From [Phialemoniopsis] sp. UDSM-2020 (taxonomy: Eukaryota > Ascomycota > Sordariomycetes > Thyridiales > Thyridiaceae): a stretch of 64,000 nt of DNA. The notes below the pieces were generated by a model, which was not told the origin of the DNA, made no database searches, and saw only the letters and a list, made by a program, of their open reading frames with translations. Location of the stretch: the NCBI GenBank assembly GCA_018873225.1, contig JAEILZ010000005.1, positions 2,170,001 to 2,234,000 of the forward strand. The letters run 5' to 3'. Each line of letters opens with the position of its first letter. Position 1 is the stretch's first letter. Made by a program: the position numbers and the translations under genes. Below, piece after piece: positions 32,956 through 44,495 of the stretch.

Positions 32956-34463
32956 TTATTTCTTGCCGAAGAACGACATGATGCTCCCCTGGCTCCCTTT
33001 AGGCCCAGACTTCTTGACCTTTGCAGCTTGTGATGCAGGCGTTGACGAGTGTGAAGTCTTGGCCTTTGTTGGTGCAGGCTCGTCCTCCGAGAACGATTCC
33101 CAGCCGGGTTCTTGGATTGTTACTGTGAAAGTCAGAGTTGGTTCTTGACCTGGCATGGATAGAGATATCTGTAGACATACCGAGATAGCCCTGATCATCC
33201 ATAATCTGCTTCTTGCGCATAACGCGTCTCTTGCCGCGGCGACGACCGTCACCAGTGCTAGTGGAGACGACCTCGGCCGGCTCCTCCTTGACAGGCTCAG
33301 GCACTGGTGCTTCCTCTGCTGGCTCCTCTGGCTCTTCTTGCTCCTCCGGCTCCTCCATTGGAGTATCTTCTTTCTCTTCTTGCTCCTCATCGTCCTCCTC
33401 CATCATACGTCTCAGCTCTTCTTGCCTCTCTTTCCGCGATTTGTGGTCGCCCGTGGTGCCGGTCTTTGGCTGAGGTAAAACCTCAGAGTCGTCTTCCCCG
33501 TCGTCTGACAAGGCCTGCATAGAATGGTCTTCTGGGGCAGCCTTCGGGGTGGCCTTCTGCTTGGGCTTGGCACTTGCCCCTTTAGCAAATGCCTGCATGA
33601 TGCCTGAGGAGCCACCACGTTGAAGAGAGGGCACGGGTTTCTTGGTTGCTGCTGATGACGTGACAGTCTCCTTCGGGCCTGACGCTTTGGAAGCTTTTGG
33701 CACCTCTTTGATCGTTGCCTCGCCCATTTTGGCTGGGGCGGGTTTCGTCTCTACCTTTTTGGCTGGGACCGGCTTGGAAATGAGCGCACCCTTCCGATCG
33801 CGTCGACGAACATGCGGGTTGCTAATGGTCCCGTATGTCCTGCGGGTTTCTGATGCATCGTCTGATGCGGACAACTCAAGGACCTGACGAGCCGTTTCCG
33901 AAAGCAATTGCAGATCCTATAGTACTCGTCAATATAACAGCCTCATGCAGCGAAGAATACGAGTTTACCTTGATTGGGTGTGGTCCGATGCTGTAGACGT
34001 GAATGGAGGAAACCTCTTCGTACTGCGACAGGATATCTTCAAGAAATTCCTCTTTCACAAGGGACAGAGTTACGAGAGGTACTTCTTCATTGCCAGAGTC
34101 CATTTCCGGCATAGAGCTCGTCATTTCAACATCGCCATCTTCTTGGATACTACTGCCCGGCGCATCGGGCTTTTTTATCCCGTACAACAAGTACGTAGCC
34201 TGGACAGACCCAACCTTCTTGGCGTTCTGAGTCTTGTGAAACTCATAGAGCATCCTAGTTTTGTCAATTGGGCATTCCGGGTCCAGGATATCCACAACTT
34301 ACTGTTTCGCGGTGTTGACATGAACCTTGAGTGCTCTACTCAGGTAGCGATAAGTGATCTAAGGAGCGCGTTAGGAGACTTGCAATATGCGGGACGCGAT
34401 AGGTCTTACTAGCTTATCCTCAGTCAAGATCTGCTCGGCCAAGAATCTCTTGTAGTCATCCAT
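32956..34463 (-). CDS. DNA polymerase delta third subunit (Cdc27/POLD3-like)
   Basis: Exons (minus) 34463-34410, 34358-34303, 34254-33969, 33916-33181 and 33122-32956; 432 residues. The N-terminal 130 residues (MDDYKRFLAEQILTEDKL, YRYLSRALKVHVNTAKQML, ATYLLYG) match the winged-helix domain that binds the B subunit. The middle is Lys/Glu-rich and disordered, with a long acidic stretch (EEQEEPEEPAEEAP). The protein ends in a PCNA-interacting box, QGSIMSFFGKK (Q422, I425, F428, F429), as in Cdc27 and human POLD3. It tethers polymerase delta to PCNA during replication and also serves polymerase zeta. All four introns are 48-58 nt. It shares its promoter with RAD18. Confidence 0.9.
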
Positions 34464-34816
34464 GTTGAAATAGCGATGAACGATGCCCAAAAGCGAGGAG
34501 TTTCGAAGGGAGAATGGGAAGGTCAAGGCAACCTGCTGAAAGCGCAGGTGTTCCCCTCGAGAAAGAGGCCCGCGATCCTTGCGGGTACCAAGGCAAACGC
34601 GCTGTCACGTGGGCGCGGGGCCTCCAATTAAAGATCTAGCACTCTACGGGGGCAACAGCTCGCGTGTCTAGGAGGGAGGCGCGACCAGATGACGCCTCTT
34701 AGAATCCCAAATTTTGTCACCGTTCTGTTTACTGCAAAAGTACTTCGGTCGATCACGGGGCATTCGCGACCGCAGATGGAATCGCATTAGACTTACGACC
34801 GTTACCAGGAAACCAG
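34464..34816. promoter_or_regulatory. Bidirectional promoter, polymerase delta subunit / RAD18
   Basis: 353 bp between divergent start codons. It contains ACGCG at 34,597-34,601 (core of MCB-like cell-cycle elements) and CACGTG at 34,606-34,611. Both genes act at PCNA, so joint S-phase control is plausible but inferred. Confidence 0.5.
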
Positions 34817-36237
34817 ATGGACGCGCCAACCAACGACACGTTCTCTGCAGGCAATTATGACGTTCCAGACTCGACGGACTGGCTGGGGACGCCGCTGGCC
34901 AGCCTGATGCCGGTTGAACAGGCTTTTCGTTGTCACGTCTGCAAGGATTTCTATAACTCGCCCATGCTAACCTCTTGCAACCATACTTTTTGTTCTCTTT
35001 GCATACGAAGATGCCTTTCTGTCGAAGGCAAATGTCCTTTATGTCGGATGTCCGACCAGGAATCAAAACTGCGTGGAAATTGGGCCTTGAGAGAAGCAGT
35101 AGATGCTTTTTGCAAGGCAAGGCCAGCTATTCTAGCCGTTGCCAGGGAGCCGCCTATCTTGGTGGTATCGCAATCGGCGTCACCCAAGAGGAAGTCTACT
35201 GAGGACGCCTCAGCAACATCAGAGCCACGGGCAAAGAGGATCCGGACGTCTGCAAGGTTGAGCAAAACCAGAGCTGCCGAGACCACGGCTGTGATGGCAC
35301 AAGAGGAGGCGGGCTCACAGGAAAATGACGAGGGTGACGATTATGAGCCAGGTATGTCTCCTCAACAGATCCGCTTTGCGCAACTAACCCCAGTCTGCTA
35401 GATGATGGTCTGGTAGCATGCCCTATATGCCAAAGCAGGATGAAAGATTGGCAGGTTGACAAGCACCTCGATACTTCGTGTACAGGTACTTTTGTACCAA
35501 AGGCGCCGTCGAGTGCGCGCCAGATTGGCTTCGGTGTGAACAAAGGGCCGGCATCTGTTAAATCAACGCAGACGACAGCCAAGGACCCGGAAAGATTACC
35601 TTCGCTCAGCTATTCTTTACTGAACGACAATGCATTGCGCAAGAAACTAGCAGCGTTAGGCATTTCCACCAATGGACCACGGCAGCTACTTGAGCGGAGG
35701 CATAAGGAATGGGTCACAATATGGAACGCAAATTGCGACTCTGCGCACCCCAAACGGCGTTCTGACCTTTTACATGATCTCGACGTGTGGGAGCGAACAT
35801 TAGGAGGGCGTGCGCCGGTCGCATCGCGTGCGGCGAATGTTGGTGCGCAAATCAAAGACAAAGACTTTGACGGCGCCGCATGGTCTGCACGACATGACAC
35901 GTCGTTTAAGGATCTCATCGCCAATGCACGGAAGACCAGGGCAAAGGCGGAACAGAAAACCCCAGACACAGAGACTGGGACCGCCATTAGTGGTCTTGAT
36001 GAATCAGGCGCATCAAAAGACCAAGATGGGCAACAGCCTTCAGTGGTTGACTTGTCCGAAATACCGTCCAGCCAGCCTGAGGAGGCAGTCAACAGGGAGA
36101 TGAATGCGCCCACCGGGAGAGCAAGCATGGAGAAAGATATAGATTCATACGCCGAGGCCCTTCCGAGCGCGACACCTATTCACACAGCTTCAAACGGCGC
36201 CGATGCATGGCACGGTCCAGATGGAACGATGTTATGA
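34817..36237 (+). CDS. RAD18: Postreplication repair E3 ubiquitin ligase RAD18
   Basis: Exons 34817-35351 and 35402-36237; 456 residues; the intron is 50 nt with CAACTAACCC. A C3HC4 RING lies at about residues 39-79 ([20 protein letters not shown]...CPLC). A UBZ4 zinc finger lies at about 186-206 ([20 protein letters not shown]). A SAP domain lies at about 250-283 ([33 protein letters not shown]). This order is diagnostic of Rad18, which with Rad6 mono-ubiquitinates PCNA at stalled forks to start translesion synthesis. The C-terminal 150 residues are variable. It is divergent from the polymerase delta subunit gene and convergent with the CHMP7-like gene. Confidence 0.95.
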
Positions 36238-36296
36238 TACCGAGATCATCGCTTTATTGCACTGCTCATACCCAGTTGATCCATTAATAGAGATGG

Positions 36297-36324
36297 CTCC
36301 ATCCCCTTGGCTCCATCCCCTTGG
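36297..36324. repeat. 14-bp tandem duplication
   Basis: CTCCATCCCCTTGG occurs twice in direct succession in the short interval between RAD18 and the CHMP7-like gene. It is probably a replication-slippage duplication. Confidence 0.85.
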
Positions 36325-36401
36325 CATGGAAAATTTGTGACAATCATGGTATGCGACCTGTGGTGATATGACTTGTAAAGCGGTTACATGCGTTGTCCAT
36401 A

Positions 36402-37899
36402 TCAACTGGCAGACTCCATCTGCGGCCGCTCTTCCAAAGACATTCGACTCAACTCTTCAACGGTCTCGGCCGCTGCTGCGTCCGGCAGATTCGATGTTTG
36501 TTGCTTCTCAGGCGCTGACGTGGGCGTCTCGATCGCCTCTAACCTCCTCCTCATTGCTTCCGCTTCCTTTGCTTGGTCTGCTTCCCTCTGTGTTCTCTCT
36601 GCCTCCTCCTTGGTCTTCCTCGCCTCTTCTTCCTTCTGCTGTTCCTCTCTCTGCAATGCCTCCAATTCGTCGTCGATCTCGCCCTCGTCAACAACGGATC
36701 CAGATTCGGCCAGAATGCTTCCAATCTCGTCTGCTGCGCCCATCTGTTCCCGCAACTTGTCAACGACATCTTCGACCTTGTCAACACCACCGACTTGTGC
36801 GTTGAGCGACTTGAGAACGTCCGTGCTGGATGACATGACGCGCACCAGCGCCACATTGTCCGCAGCATGCTCGATCTTGGCGGCCACCTCTTCGAGTTGA
36901 GAAAGGGTGGCGAAGCGAGTCTGAAGCGATGACTCGGCTATCTTCTTGGACTTGAGTGCAGCAAGTGCCGCGACCTTGTTCTTGCGTAGAACTGCCCCCT
37001 TGGCCGTGGCCGTGAGCTCCTCGATACGTTTGTTGAGAATGGAGGTTTGGTGTGACAGGTATGCTGTGAGTTCCTTGAGCTGGGCTATCGCCTCGTCTTC
37101 CGAAGTGATGGCCATATGCTCATCATCCGACGCCTTGACTCTGATAGTCTTTCCGTCATACAGTATCAGGCCTTTGTCGCGCGAAAGAAATTTGAGGAAG
37201 ACGTCCATATCTGCGTCGGATAAACGCTGGCTTGCGAATATTGAATCGGCGAACGATCTCTTAAAATGCGTCGCCGACCATATCCGTTGTAACCTTGAAC
37301 TGTAATCTGCGGTCTTCTCGTCAAATGCCCTTGACGCCTCCTCGACGTTTGCGAGGACGACAAACTGTCCGCCAGGCAGCTTGTCGTCCCCACTGCTCGC
37401 ACCTCCGGTTAGCCCCAGCTGCCTTAATCCCCAAGATACCACATTCCAAGGTAATGAAGACCACGACTTCTGATAGATGCTCTCTTTTGCTTTCAAGAAG
37501 TCTTGTAATGGTATAAGATCCTTCTCGAGAGCAGCTTCGCGTACGACCGAGCCGAGGGCAAGTGGTCTGCCATACTGCTTGCTCTCAAGGGCACGAAGGA
37601 GTTGTGCGTCGGCGGAGAATATGAAAAGATTCGGCGCAGACGCGCGCGAGGGGGCGCGGCCGGAGCGAGTAATGCTCGCGATAGCACGGCGCCATGCGGA
37701 AACGTTGGCAGTATAGCCGTCAGGGTTGATGGTTCGAAGACCTCGGAAGTCGGAGTAGAGAGCGGGGAGACGGGCCCTAAGATGACGTTGTTAATCACTG
37801 CTTGAACTCACATGTGCGTCTGCAATGAAGAGATGGGTCCGCTACCTACTTTCGAAAGCCGTCCTCGTTCTGAGTGAGGAAATCGACGAGATCCCCCAT
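36402..37899 (-). CDS. CHMP7-like SNF7-family ESCRT protein
   Basis: Exons (minus) 37899-37850 and 37776-36402; 474 residues. The N-terminal half (MGDLVDFLTQNEDGFRK, ARLPALYSDFRGLRTINPDG, WSSLPWNVVSWGLRQLG) matches the winged-helix region of CHMP7. The C-terminal half is a charged SNF7 coiled coil (YLSHQTSILNKRIEEL, LRKNKVAALAALKSKK, ALVRVMSSSTDVLKSLN). It acts with ESCRT-III in nuclear envelope surveillance and endosomal sorting. The start is chosen because homologues begin with a similar short Leu/Val/Phe helix; the frame is also open upstream. The Ala/Thr/Glu-rich tail ends in MSLEERPQMESAS, possibly an MIM-type helix. Confidence 0.85.
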
Positions 37900-38821
37900 C
37901 TTGTACAGCGAGCCAGCCAGGGCTGGCTTTGTGTAAGCAGGATATCCAGGCCCAATCCGCCCTTTGCAAGAGGTACGAAGCCTTTGCTTCGTGCTGCTAG
38001 TCTTAGACGCTTGTTGAATATAGTCAAAGACTCCCACAAAGTGAACCCTTTCTTCAGTCGTAGATTTGCGATTCTGATGTTTATCATCCATGTTTGTTGC
38101 TCCGGTGCCAGGCAGATTCGCGCTATCTTATCAGCACAGCGTGACTGGCAAGCACATGCCTAAGCTCTCAGCGCTTGGCGGGGCACGTCATGGCCCCAGC
38201 CGTGTGCTAATTTGAATCCAATGCCACTCAAGCTTAAACTCAACCTTGGAAGTCAGTACCGTCAAATGGTAAATCAACCCCATGGACACCACAACATGAA
38301 CCCAGTTCGAGAAATTGATACGGGATTTAGATGGACGAATGACCCTGAAATACCTTGAAAATAAATCTTGGCCGTGATACTTTACGCTGCAACGTTTCTG
38401 GGGAAGCAAAAGTCGCCTAGATGCACACCTTGATATGTCATGGAATGTGAACAATTTGGTCTGGTGTGACACACAAATTGTAAGCTTATCCTCTCGATCC
38501 CGCCTCCTAGACCCGTCCTGGGTCAGAGCCAATCGCTCTTGGTCTCAATGGCACTGAAATGGAAGATGTCGCTCTATCTCTGGTCCTTCGGCTTATCTTC
38601 TGCAAGCCCCAGCTCTCGCTTCCGGACTCCCGCCATGTCGGACCCCGACGGTTGAGCCATGTACAAGGGTTGCAAGGCCCGTAGCTGAATGCTCGGTTTT
38701 AAACCCCGAGGATGCCCTTATACCTTGGAGACATGGCCTGGTAATGTCCTCGGAAAGTTCCCTTGTTCGTCACTTGACTAATTATCATTTACAAAGTGAC
38801 AGCTTGACTTCCAAAGACAAA
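37900..38821. other. Divergent intergenic region
   Basis: Between the CHMP7-like and FSH1-like start codons. Ordinary base composition. I see no RNA gene or supported frame. Confidence 0.45.
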
Positions 38822-39688
38822 ATGAGGATTCTGTGCTTACATGGGCACGGCACCAGTGCTGCCATCTTTGAATCTCAGTCCGGTAATAACGTACCGTCCT
38901 GATAAATCAGAACTCTCGCTCATAAAACTATTGTAGTTGCCTTTCGGTCCAAATTAGACAAGTCATACGAATTCGATTTCGTTGATGCGCCTTTCCGCAC
39001 TGCCCCGGCCCCTGGCGTTGATGCCTTCTGGAAATCGGGAAATTTCACCTGGTGGCCAAAGACCACTATCCAAGCCATTAGGGCCGCTCATCTCTGGGTC
39101 GAAGACTACATTGGTCAACATGGGCCCTACGACGCCGTCTGCTGCTTTTCTCAGGGCTGCTCCCTGATTGGCAGCTATCTGCTGTACCACGCAAAAGAGT
39201 CGCCAGACAGTCCGCTGCCCTTCAAGTCGGCAATATTTGTATGCGGAGGACTGCCTCTTCCTGTGCTGGAGGATCTCGGGTTGCCAGTGCCTCAGAAGGC
39301 GAAGGATATAAACGACAGGACGAGCAAGGCCTTGCAGAAGCGGACCCATCTGTTACGGGAATTCGCTGCCGACATCAACAAGATCCAACCAGGCGTTGGG
39401 CTTTGGGACAATACCTCGGATCTACTACATGATGCGACCACGTTACCGCCGACTTCGGATGTGTATGGTCTGGATTTCACATCCTTTCCTCAGGATGTGC
39501 GAATCCAAATTCCCACCGCTCACATCTATGGTTGCAAGGACCCGAAATGGCCGTCTAGTATACAGCTTGCGTACTTCTGCAACAATCGCACCATGTATGA
39601 TCATGGTGGTGGGCACGATATACCCCGGTCGACCGACGTCTCCGTGAAGATTGCGGAGCTGGTCAGGCAGTTGGCCAGGGAGACATGA
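38822..39688 (+). CDS. FSH1-family serine hydrolase
   Basis: Exons 38822-38882 and 38937-39688; 270 residues. It opens with the typical MRILCLHGHGTSAAIF (oxyanion strand). The nucleophile elbow is CFSQGCSL with Ser at about 92, where most relatives have GFSQGA. The likely acid is Asp in HIYGCKDPKW, and the catalytic His is in YDHGGGHDIPR. It is an alpha/beta hydrolase of the fungal FSH group (yeast Fsh1-3, LovG-like thioesterases). Nothing next to it suggests a biosynthetic cluster, so a housekeeping esterase role is as likely as a polyketide-release role. Confidence 0.85.
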
Positions 39689-41242
39689 GGTCTGGCAAAG
39701 CGCATTTTGGCGGCAAGGCTCGGGCCAGTCGCGGCACATCCAGAGTCATCATGTCGGCCGGCAGATTTCTTGGCATTCCCGAAGGATTCCCGGCAGTCTG
39801 TCCTCGCGGCAACATCGGACTCACATTCCGGAAAACTTCAGTCTGAGGGAGTTGCGCCGAGCATGACAAGTTTTAGTCGTGCAAATGCTAGGTTGCTGGA
39901 AGAAAATTGGCACTCGTATGGCTAAAAGGAGCGGGCTACCAGCCGTGGGCATGCATTTGTACCCGTGCACTACTTTGCGTCTTTGCGGTAACATAGACCC
40001 CAGACTCTGCAATTGTTACGTTTCATGGCATTTACTGAATGCAGCCTCGGTCAGCCCTGCACGCGGTGCATTGCGTGATAAAAGTGTCCTTGGCTCTTGT
40101 TCAACAGCAGCTCGGATCGATCCCGACGCAACATGAGCGCAGAAGATGGGGTTAAAGCCTCGGGTAAGGGATCGTCCCGCCGTCCAACGACCATTTTACC
40201 CAGACGATCCCCCGTTTCTATACACTTGCGATCCATGCAATTAATACCGTTTTGGCTGGGCAATATCGTGGTTGACGGATCAAAAGCCTCCTTTCAGAAT
40301 TGCCCAGGCTGGTGCTTGGAGAACATGCGGTGTCCAATACCTCCAAACTTGCCATTCCGATATCGTAGGAGAGGTAGAGACTTTCAGAATACGCTGCTGT
40401 CAACTGACAGCTTCAGCTGAAGAGCAGCGTTCAGTTCTATTCACAGTAAAAAAAGACCGTGTTCATGAAGTGCCAAAGCATTGGCATCATCGTCAGGAAA
40501 CTGCAACACAAATTGAACCGTTGATACTTGGACTGGACGACCAAGTACCGGAGCATCGTTCACTGGCACCAAGAAGATGGGCTCTGTCTATAACACATGG
40601 ACGTCATAATGACTAGGAGACAGGCCGGTAGACAGCCGCCAGTCTACTTCGATGCTTGCCCAAGAAACAGCCTCGCCACAGACTTACAAGCGAGGCAACT
40701 TTGATGACGGATTTCCAACGGAAATTTTCTCTGCTATGGTGCATCCGTCAACGTTCCGTTGCAGCTTATATAGTGATGGACCCTATGAATACTACCGCAT
40801 TCGTCAGCTTTGTCGATGCAGGATATATTAACCGGAATGGCCAATCCTTGCAGCCAAGCCGGTAGGGCCATTGTTAATTGTTCCTGGATTTGATCTGACA
40901 TGCAGGCACATCGACGCTTAGATCTGCGTTCGAAATATTCTCCCAAAGGTACGCGTTAGTTACTAGAGAGCTCAGAAATGCTATAGGAACTCCTCAATAC
41001 TGTATTTTGAGCCAAGAAGACTAACGGAAATTTACCCATACAGCCTACATACAATTGAAGGCCTGGATCTCCCGTGGAGGCACGCCATGAGCCTCTCATA
41101 TGCATGTCAGGGGTGTAAGTCGCCTTCCCAAGTTTCCTTGACGTGATGGACTTTCACCTTAAAACCCAGGAGTCCGCATGATTTCCTGGCCCGGATACTT
41201 GTCAGGATCACCCGTCCAATTCTTACTGCGTGACCATACACC
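39689..41242. other. Gene-free interval
   Basis: About 1.55 kb between two + strand genes. Open frames are short and overlap on both strands. I recognise no protein, tRNA or repeat. It should hold the promoter of the deacetylase gene. Confidence 0.45.
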
Positions 41243-43981
41243 ATGCTTGCGAAACAGTTGAGCGGTTGGCTGGCTGCCCTCTTTGTGGCGGGCGCCAATG
41301 CAGCCTGCTCGAGCGATCTCTTGATCGATGACTTCTCAAACTTTGCGTCGAGCACCAACAACCTGAAGGATGCCACAAGTGGTAAGTATATATCACTGAA
41401 AGGAAGAGACTAGGCGACTAATTCTCTCAGATGATGGTACCATGTCTTCAATTGGAGTCAACAACGGTGTTCTCTCCTTTGTGCCCCAGACTGCAGACTC
41501 ATATTACTATGAGAGTTTCCCCTGCGTTCAGGCAAAGTCTCAAAACTACGGCGGACTGTCGTTCAACCTGAAGTATCCCGCTGGCTCTTCCTTCACGCTC
41601 GAGATCCAGACCAAAACCAGCTGCGATGCCGCAGATTACAAGAGTGAATGGTTCCTCATTGAGGGCCTTGGTGGTACGCAACAGTCGATCACTCTTGATT
41701 TGCGAGTGTTTGCCGAATCAAACCTGGACGCCATCGTCGGCTTCGTTTGGGCAAGCTGGTCAGCGCCCAACGAGACCTGGTCCTTGAGCAATGTTCATTT
41801 CACCTGCGGAAGCTTGGACGAGGCGCGGCGTAAGCAATCCCTTTGAACTGCATGATGAGGTATGACGATCTAACAGGCTTAGAGGCTCCCTTGATTAGGG
41901 CAGCGGCGTCCAGACCAGCTAGGTCAGCTCGATCTGAGATACCCAAGGAGGAATCTAGTCTGGTCCCGACATCGACGCAGTCTTTCGCGGCGTCCTATAT
42001 TTCACGAGGTTCGGTTTCAAAAGGGCAGAGCGCAAGCTTTTTATTCTCATCGACTTCCGATTCAGAATTGTTAATGGCAACTTCTTCTTCTTCTTCTTCG
42101 CAGACTTTGGCAAGCTTTTCTACAGCAACAAGATCGACCCCATTACCTACTCGTCTCAGCCAGGCCAATGACGAGTCTATTCCGATCGAACTGATGCGGA
42201 GGGTGACTGTCATGAGCGATCTGGCCGCCACAACAACACATCGCACTATCATCCGTCCAAGTCCCACTTCGAGACCAAAGCCTGCATCCGGGCAATGTGA
42301 AGACTTGGTCGTTGATGAATGGGAGTCTCAATCTCGCTTGACTTTCCTAGGCTACAATGCACTAAATCAAGCCTCCAGCGACGATGGAACCATGGCGTCA
42401 CTCGTGGTGAACGGAGACAACACAGTGACCGTTACTCCAAAGAACAGCGACTCGTACTTCTACAGTCAGCTGGGTTGTGTGGATGCTGTAGACGTGTACG
42501 GCGGTCTGGCGTTCAGCATCAAGGCAGCACGTGGCACCACCTTCTCAATTCAACTCTCCTCCGCCGCCGAGTGTGGAGGCAACGATAGCAAGAGAACGGT
42601 CCTGACCACGAAGGATCTTGGCTGGACATTTGACGGGACCATGAAGTCTTACAGCGTCTCGCTCGACAAGTTCAAAGTCGATAACACCAAACTCACCATG
42701 ATCTACTTTTCCTCCCTCTCTCGCGCCGTCACACTTGGTCCGATGGGTCTCTACTGTGGCAACGACGACAGCCCCATTGCTACGCCCCCTGCGGTTGTCA
42801 ATCCTCAGCCTACCTCCACTGTTTCAACACCGTCTGGATCTGCGGACACCCTTGTCATAGATGGTTTCGGGGACAAAAACGAGAACGCACTAGGCCAATG
42901 GCACGGCTGCGACGAGGACTGTGTGACATCGACTTGGGGCCGCAACCGAGTTACTCTACAGACCAACGACTCTGACCTTTCCTGGTACACTTCTCTGGCC
43001 GACAAGTGTGCGGACATCAGCGCGTACGCGGACTCTTACCTCCACATCTCGTATACTGGCAGCAGCAAATTCACTGTGGCTTTGCAGCAGCACAACCAGT
43101 ATTGCAATGACAAAGTCCAACCATCCCCTGAGACTTGGGATTCCCTTGAGGCGGCGCGTTACGGAGACGGGAAAGACATCTACATGCCTATTTCGCACTT
43201 CAAAGTTGACTTGACACGCGTCACAACCTTTGCATTCAAGGGATTCTACACGACAGAGTCAGTCACCCTCACCAAGGTCGAATTGGTGCCGTCAGTCCCA
43301 AAAGGATGGAAGATGCCCAACAAGTTGCCTTCAGGCAACCTCGTCTTTGCATGCAAGCGACCCAACTCCTTCGCTTTTGCCATTGATGACGGCGACCCGG
43401 CACTGGCTCAGGAGGTCATGGAGATCGTCAAGTCCGAGAATATCAAGGTCACCTTCTTCACCGTAGGCCTACCGCTCGAAGACCCCTCGACCAACCTGTC
43501 GGCGGTGTACCGCGACATGCAGTCCCGTGGCCACCAGATCGCGTTGCACTCCTTCACGCATCCCAAGATGGAGGGTCTGCCCAGCTACGCCGCCATCGAC
43601 TGGGAGTATAACAACGACATCGACGCCGTGTCGCAGACCTTCAACGGCATGCACACGCCGTACTTCCGGCCGCCCTTCGGCACCGAGGGTGCGCGTATGA
43701 GACAGCGTCTGGCCACAGCGCTTGGCACGGACAGCCCTTATATCGTCATGTGGAGTGTCGATGTGGAGGACTGGCTCTGGGCCGAGAGCAGTACCCCCGA
43801 GAAGCAGCTCGAGGCATTCAAGCGGGACCTTGACAAGGGAGGAAGTCTGGTCGTCATGCACTACCTGTACCCGAACACGGTCAAGTATCTGAGACAGTTC
43901 ATCCAGCTGGCGAAGGCTACGGGTAAGCAGTTGATGCGGGTTGACCAGTGCATGATGGATCCCAACGCGCCGCCATTGTAG
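41243..43981 (+). CDS. Secreted modular polysaccharide deacetylase
   Basis: Exons 41243-41381, 41431-41829 and 41877-43981; 880 residues; introns 49 and 47 nt. A signal peptide (MLAKQLSGWLAALFVAGANA) leads into three related beta-rich modules at about residues 21-178, 318-471 and 501-651. Modules 1 and 2 share DDGTM, a Tyr-rich SYYYES/SYFYSQ and YGG(L)(S/A)F motifs with conserved Cys. A Ser/Thr-rich linker (about 185-315, with a TCT-repeat poly-Ser) follows module 1. The C-terminal NodB domain has IDDGDP (about 683), the metal-binding HSFTH (about 737), RPPFG (about 777), DVEDW (about 808) and VVMHY (about 838), so it looks active. The first motif differs from the usual TFDDGP. The probable substrate is chitin or another N-acetylated polysaccharide. 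No GPI signal is evident at the C-terminus. Confidence 0.85.
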
Positions 43982-44495
43982 GCGATCAGAAAACACGGCC
44001 TGGGACAAGGAAGAGGTCAACAAATTCCAAAAAGGGGGTGTCAATCTTACATAGGAGGCTCAAGACGGGGGACAACTGGATCATCATGTATGCATTGAAA
44101 AGCTCGACAAGTCTGGTTTGCATTTGGGTCAAAATTTAGTATTGTATGATCTCTATAGTTATCGATCTATTTCAGAAGAAACAAATTTTTGCAAGGATGA
44201 CAGTGACACGATCATCCAACTAACAGAACCCTATTTCAATCATTTGCAATATTTATGTTATTTTGATTATTCATACATATTTGCGTGGAACAATAATAAG
44301 ATGTCTAACCGAATGCTCCCTGCTATGCTAGATTTTGATTTCGTGGTCATGATTCGTGAAGCATCAATATTTGCAAACCCCAATACTCCTAGCCCCTTGC
44401 CATCCCCTCATGTATCTATCGTATATCGTATATCGTGTACAGCTTGCGCTCTCCAAGAGCCACAATACCTATCCCATAGGTCATTGCCCATACGT
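43982..44495. other. Convergent intergenic stretch
   Basis: AT-rich 3' flanks of the deacetylase and the glycine-rich-domain gene. Nothing further seen. Confidence 0.5.

Noticed and set aside
38822..43981. Biosynthetic cluster around the FSH1-like hydrolase and the deacetylase
   Set aside because: FSH-type hydrolases occur in some polyketide clusters, but no synthase, P450, transporter or pathway regulator lies nearby.
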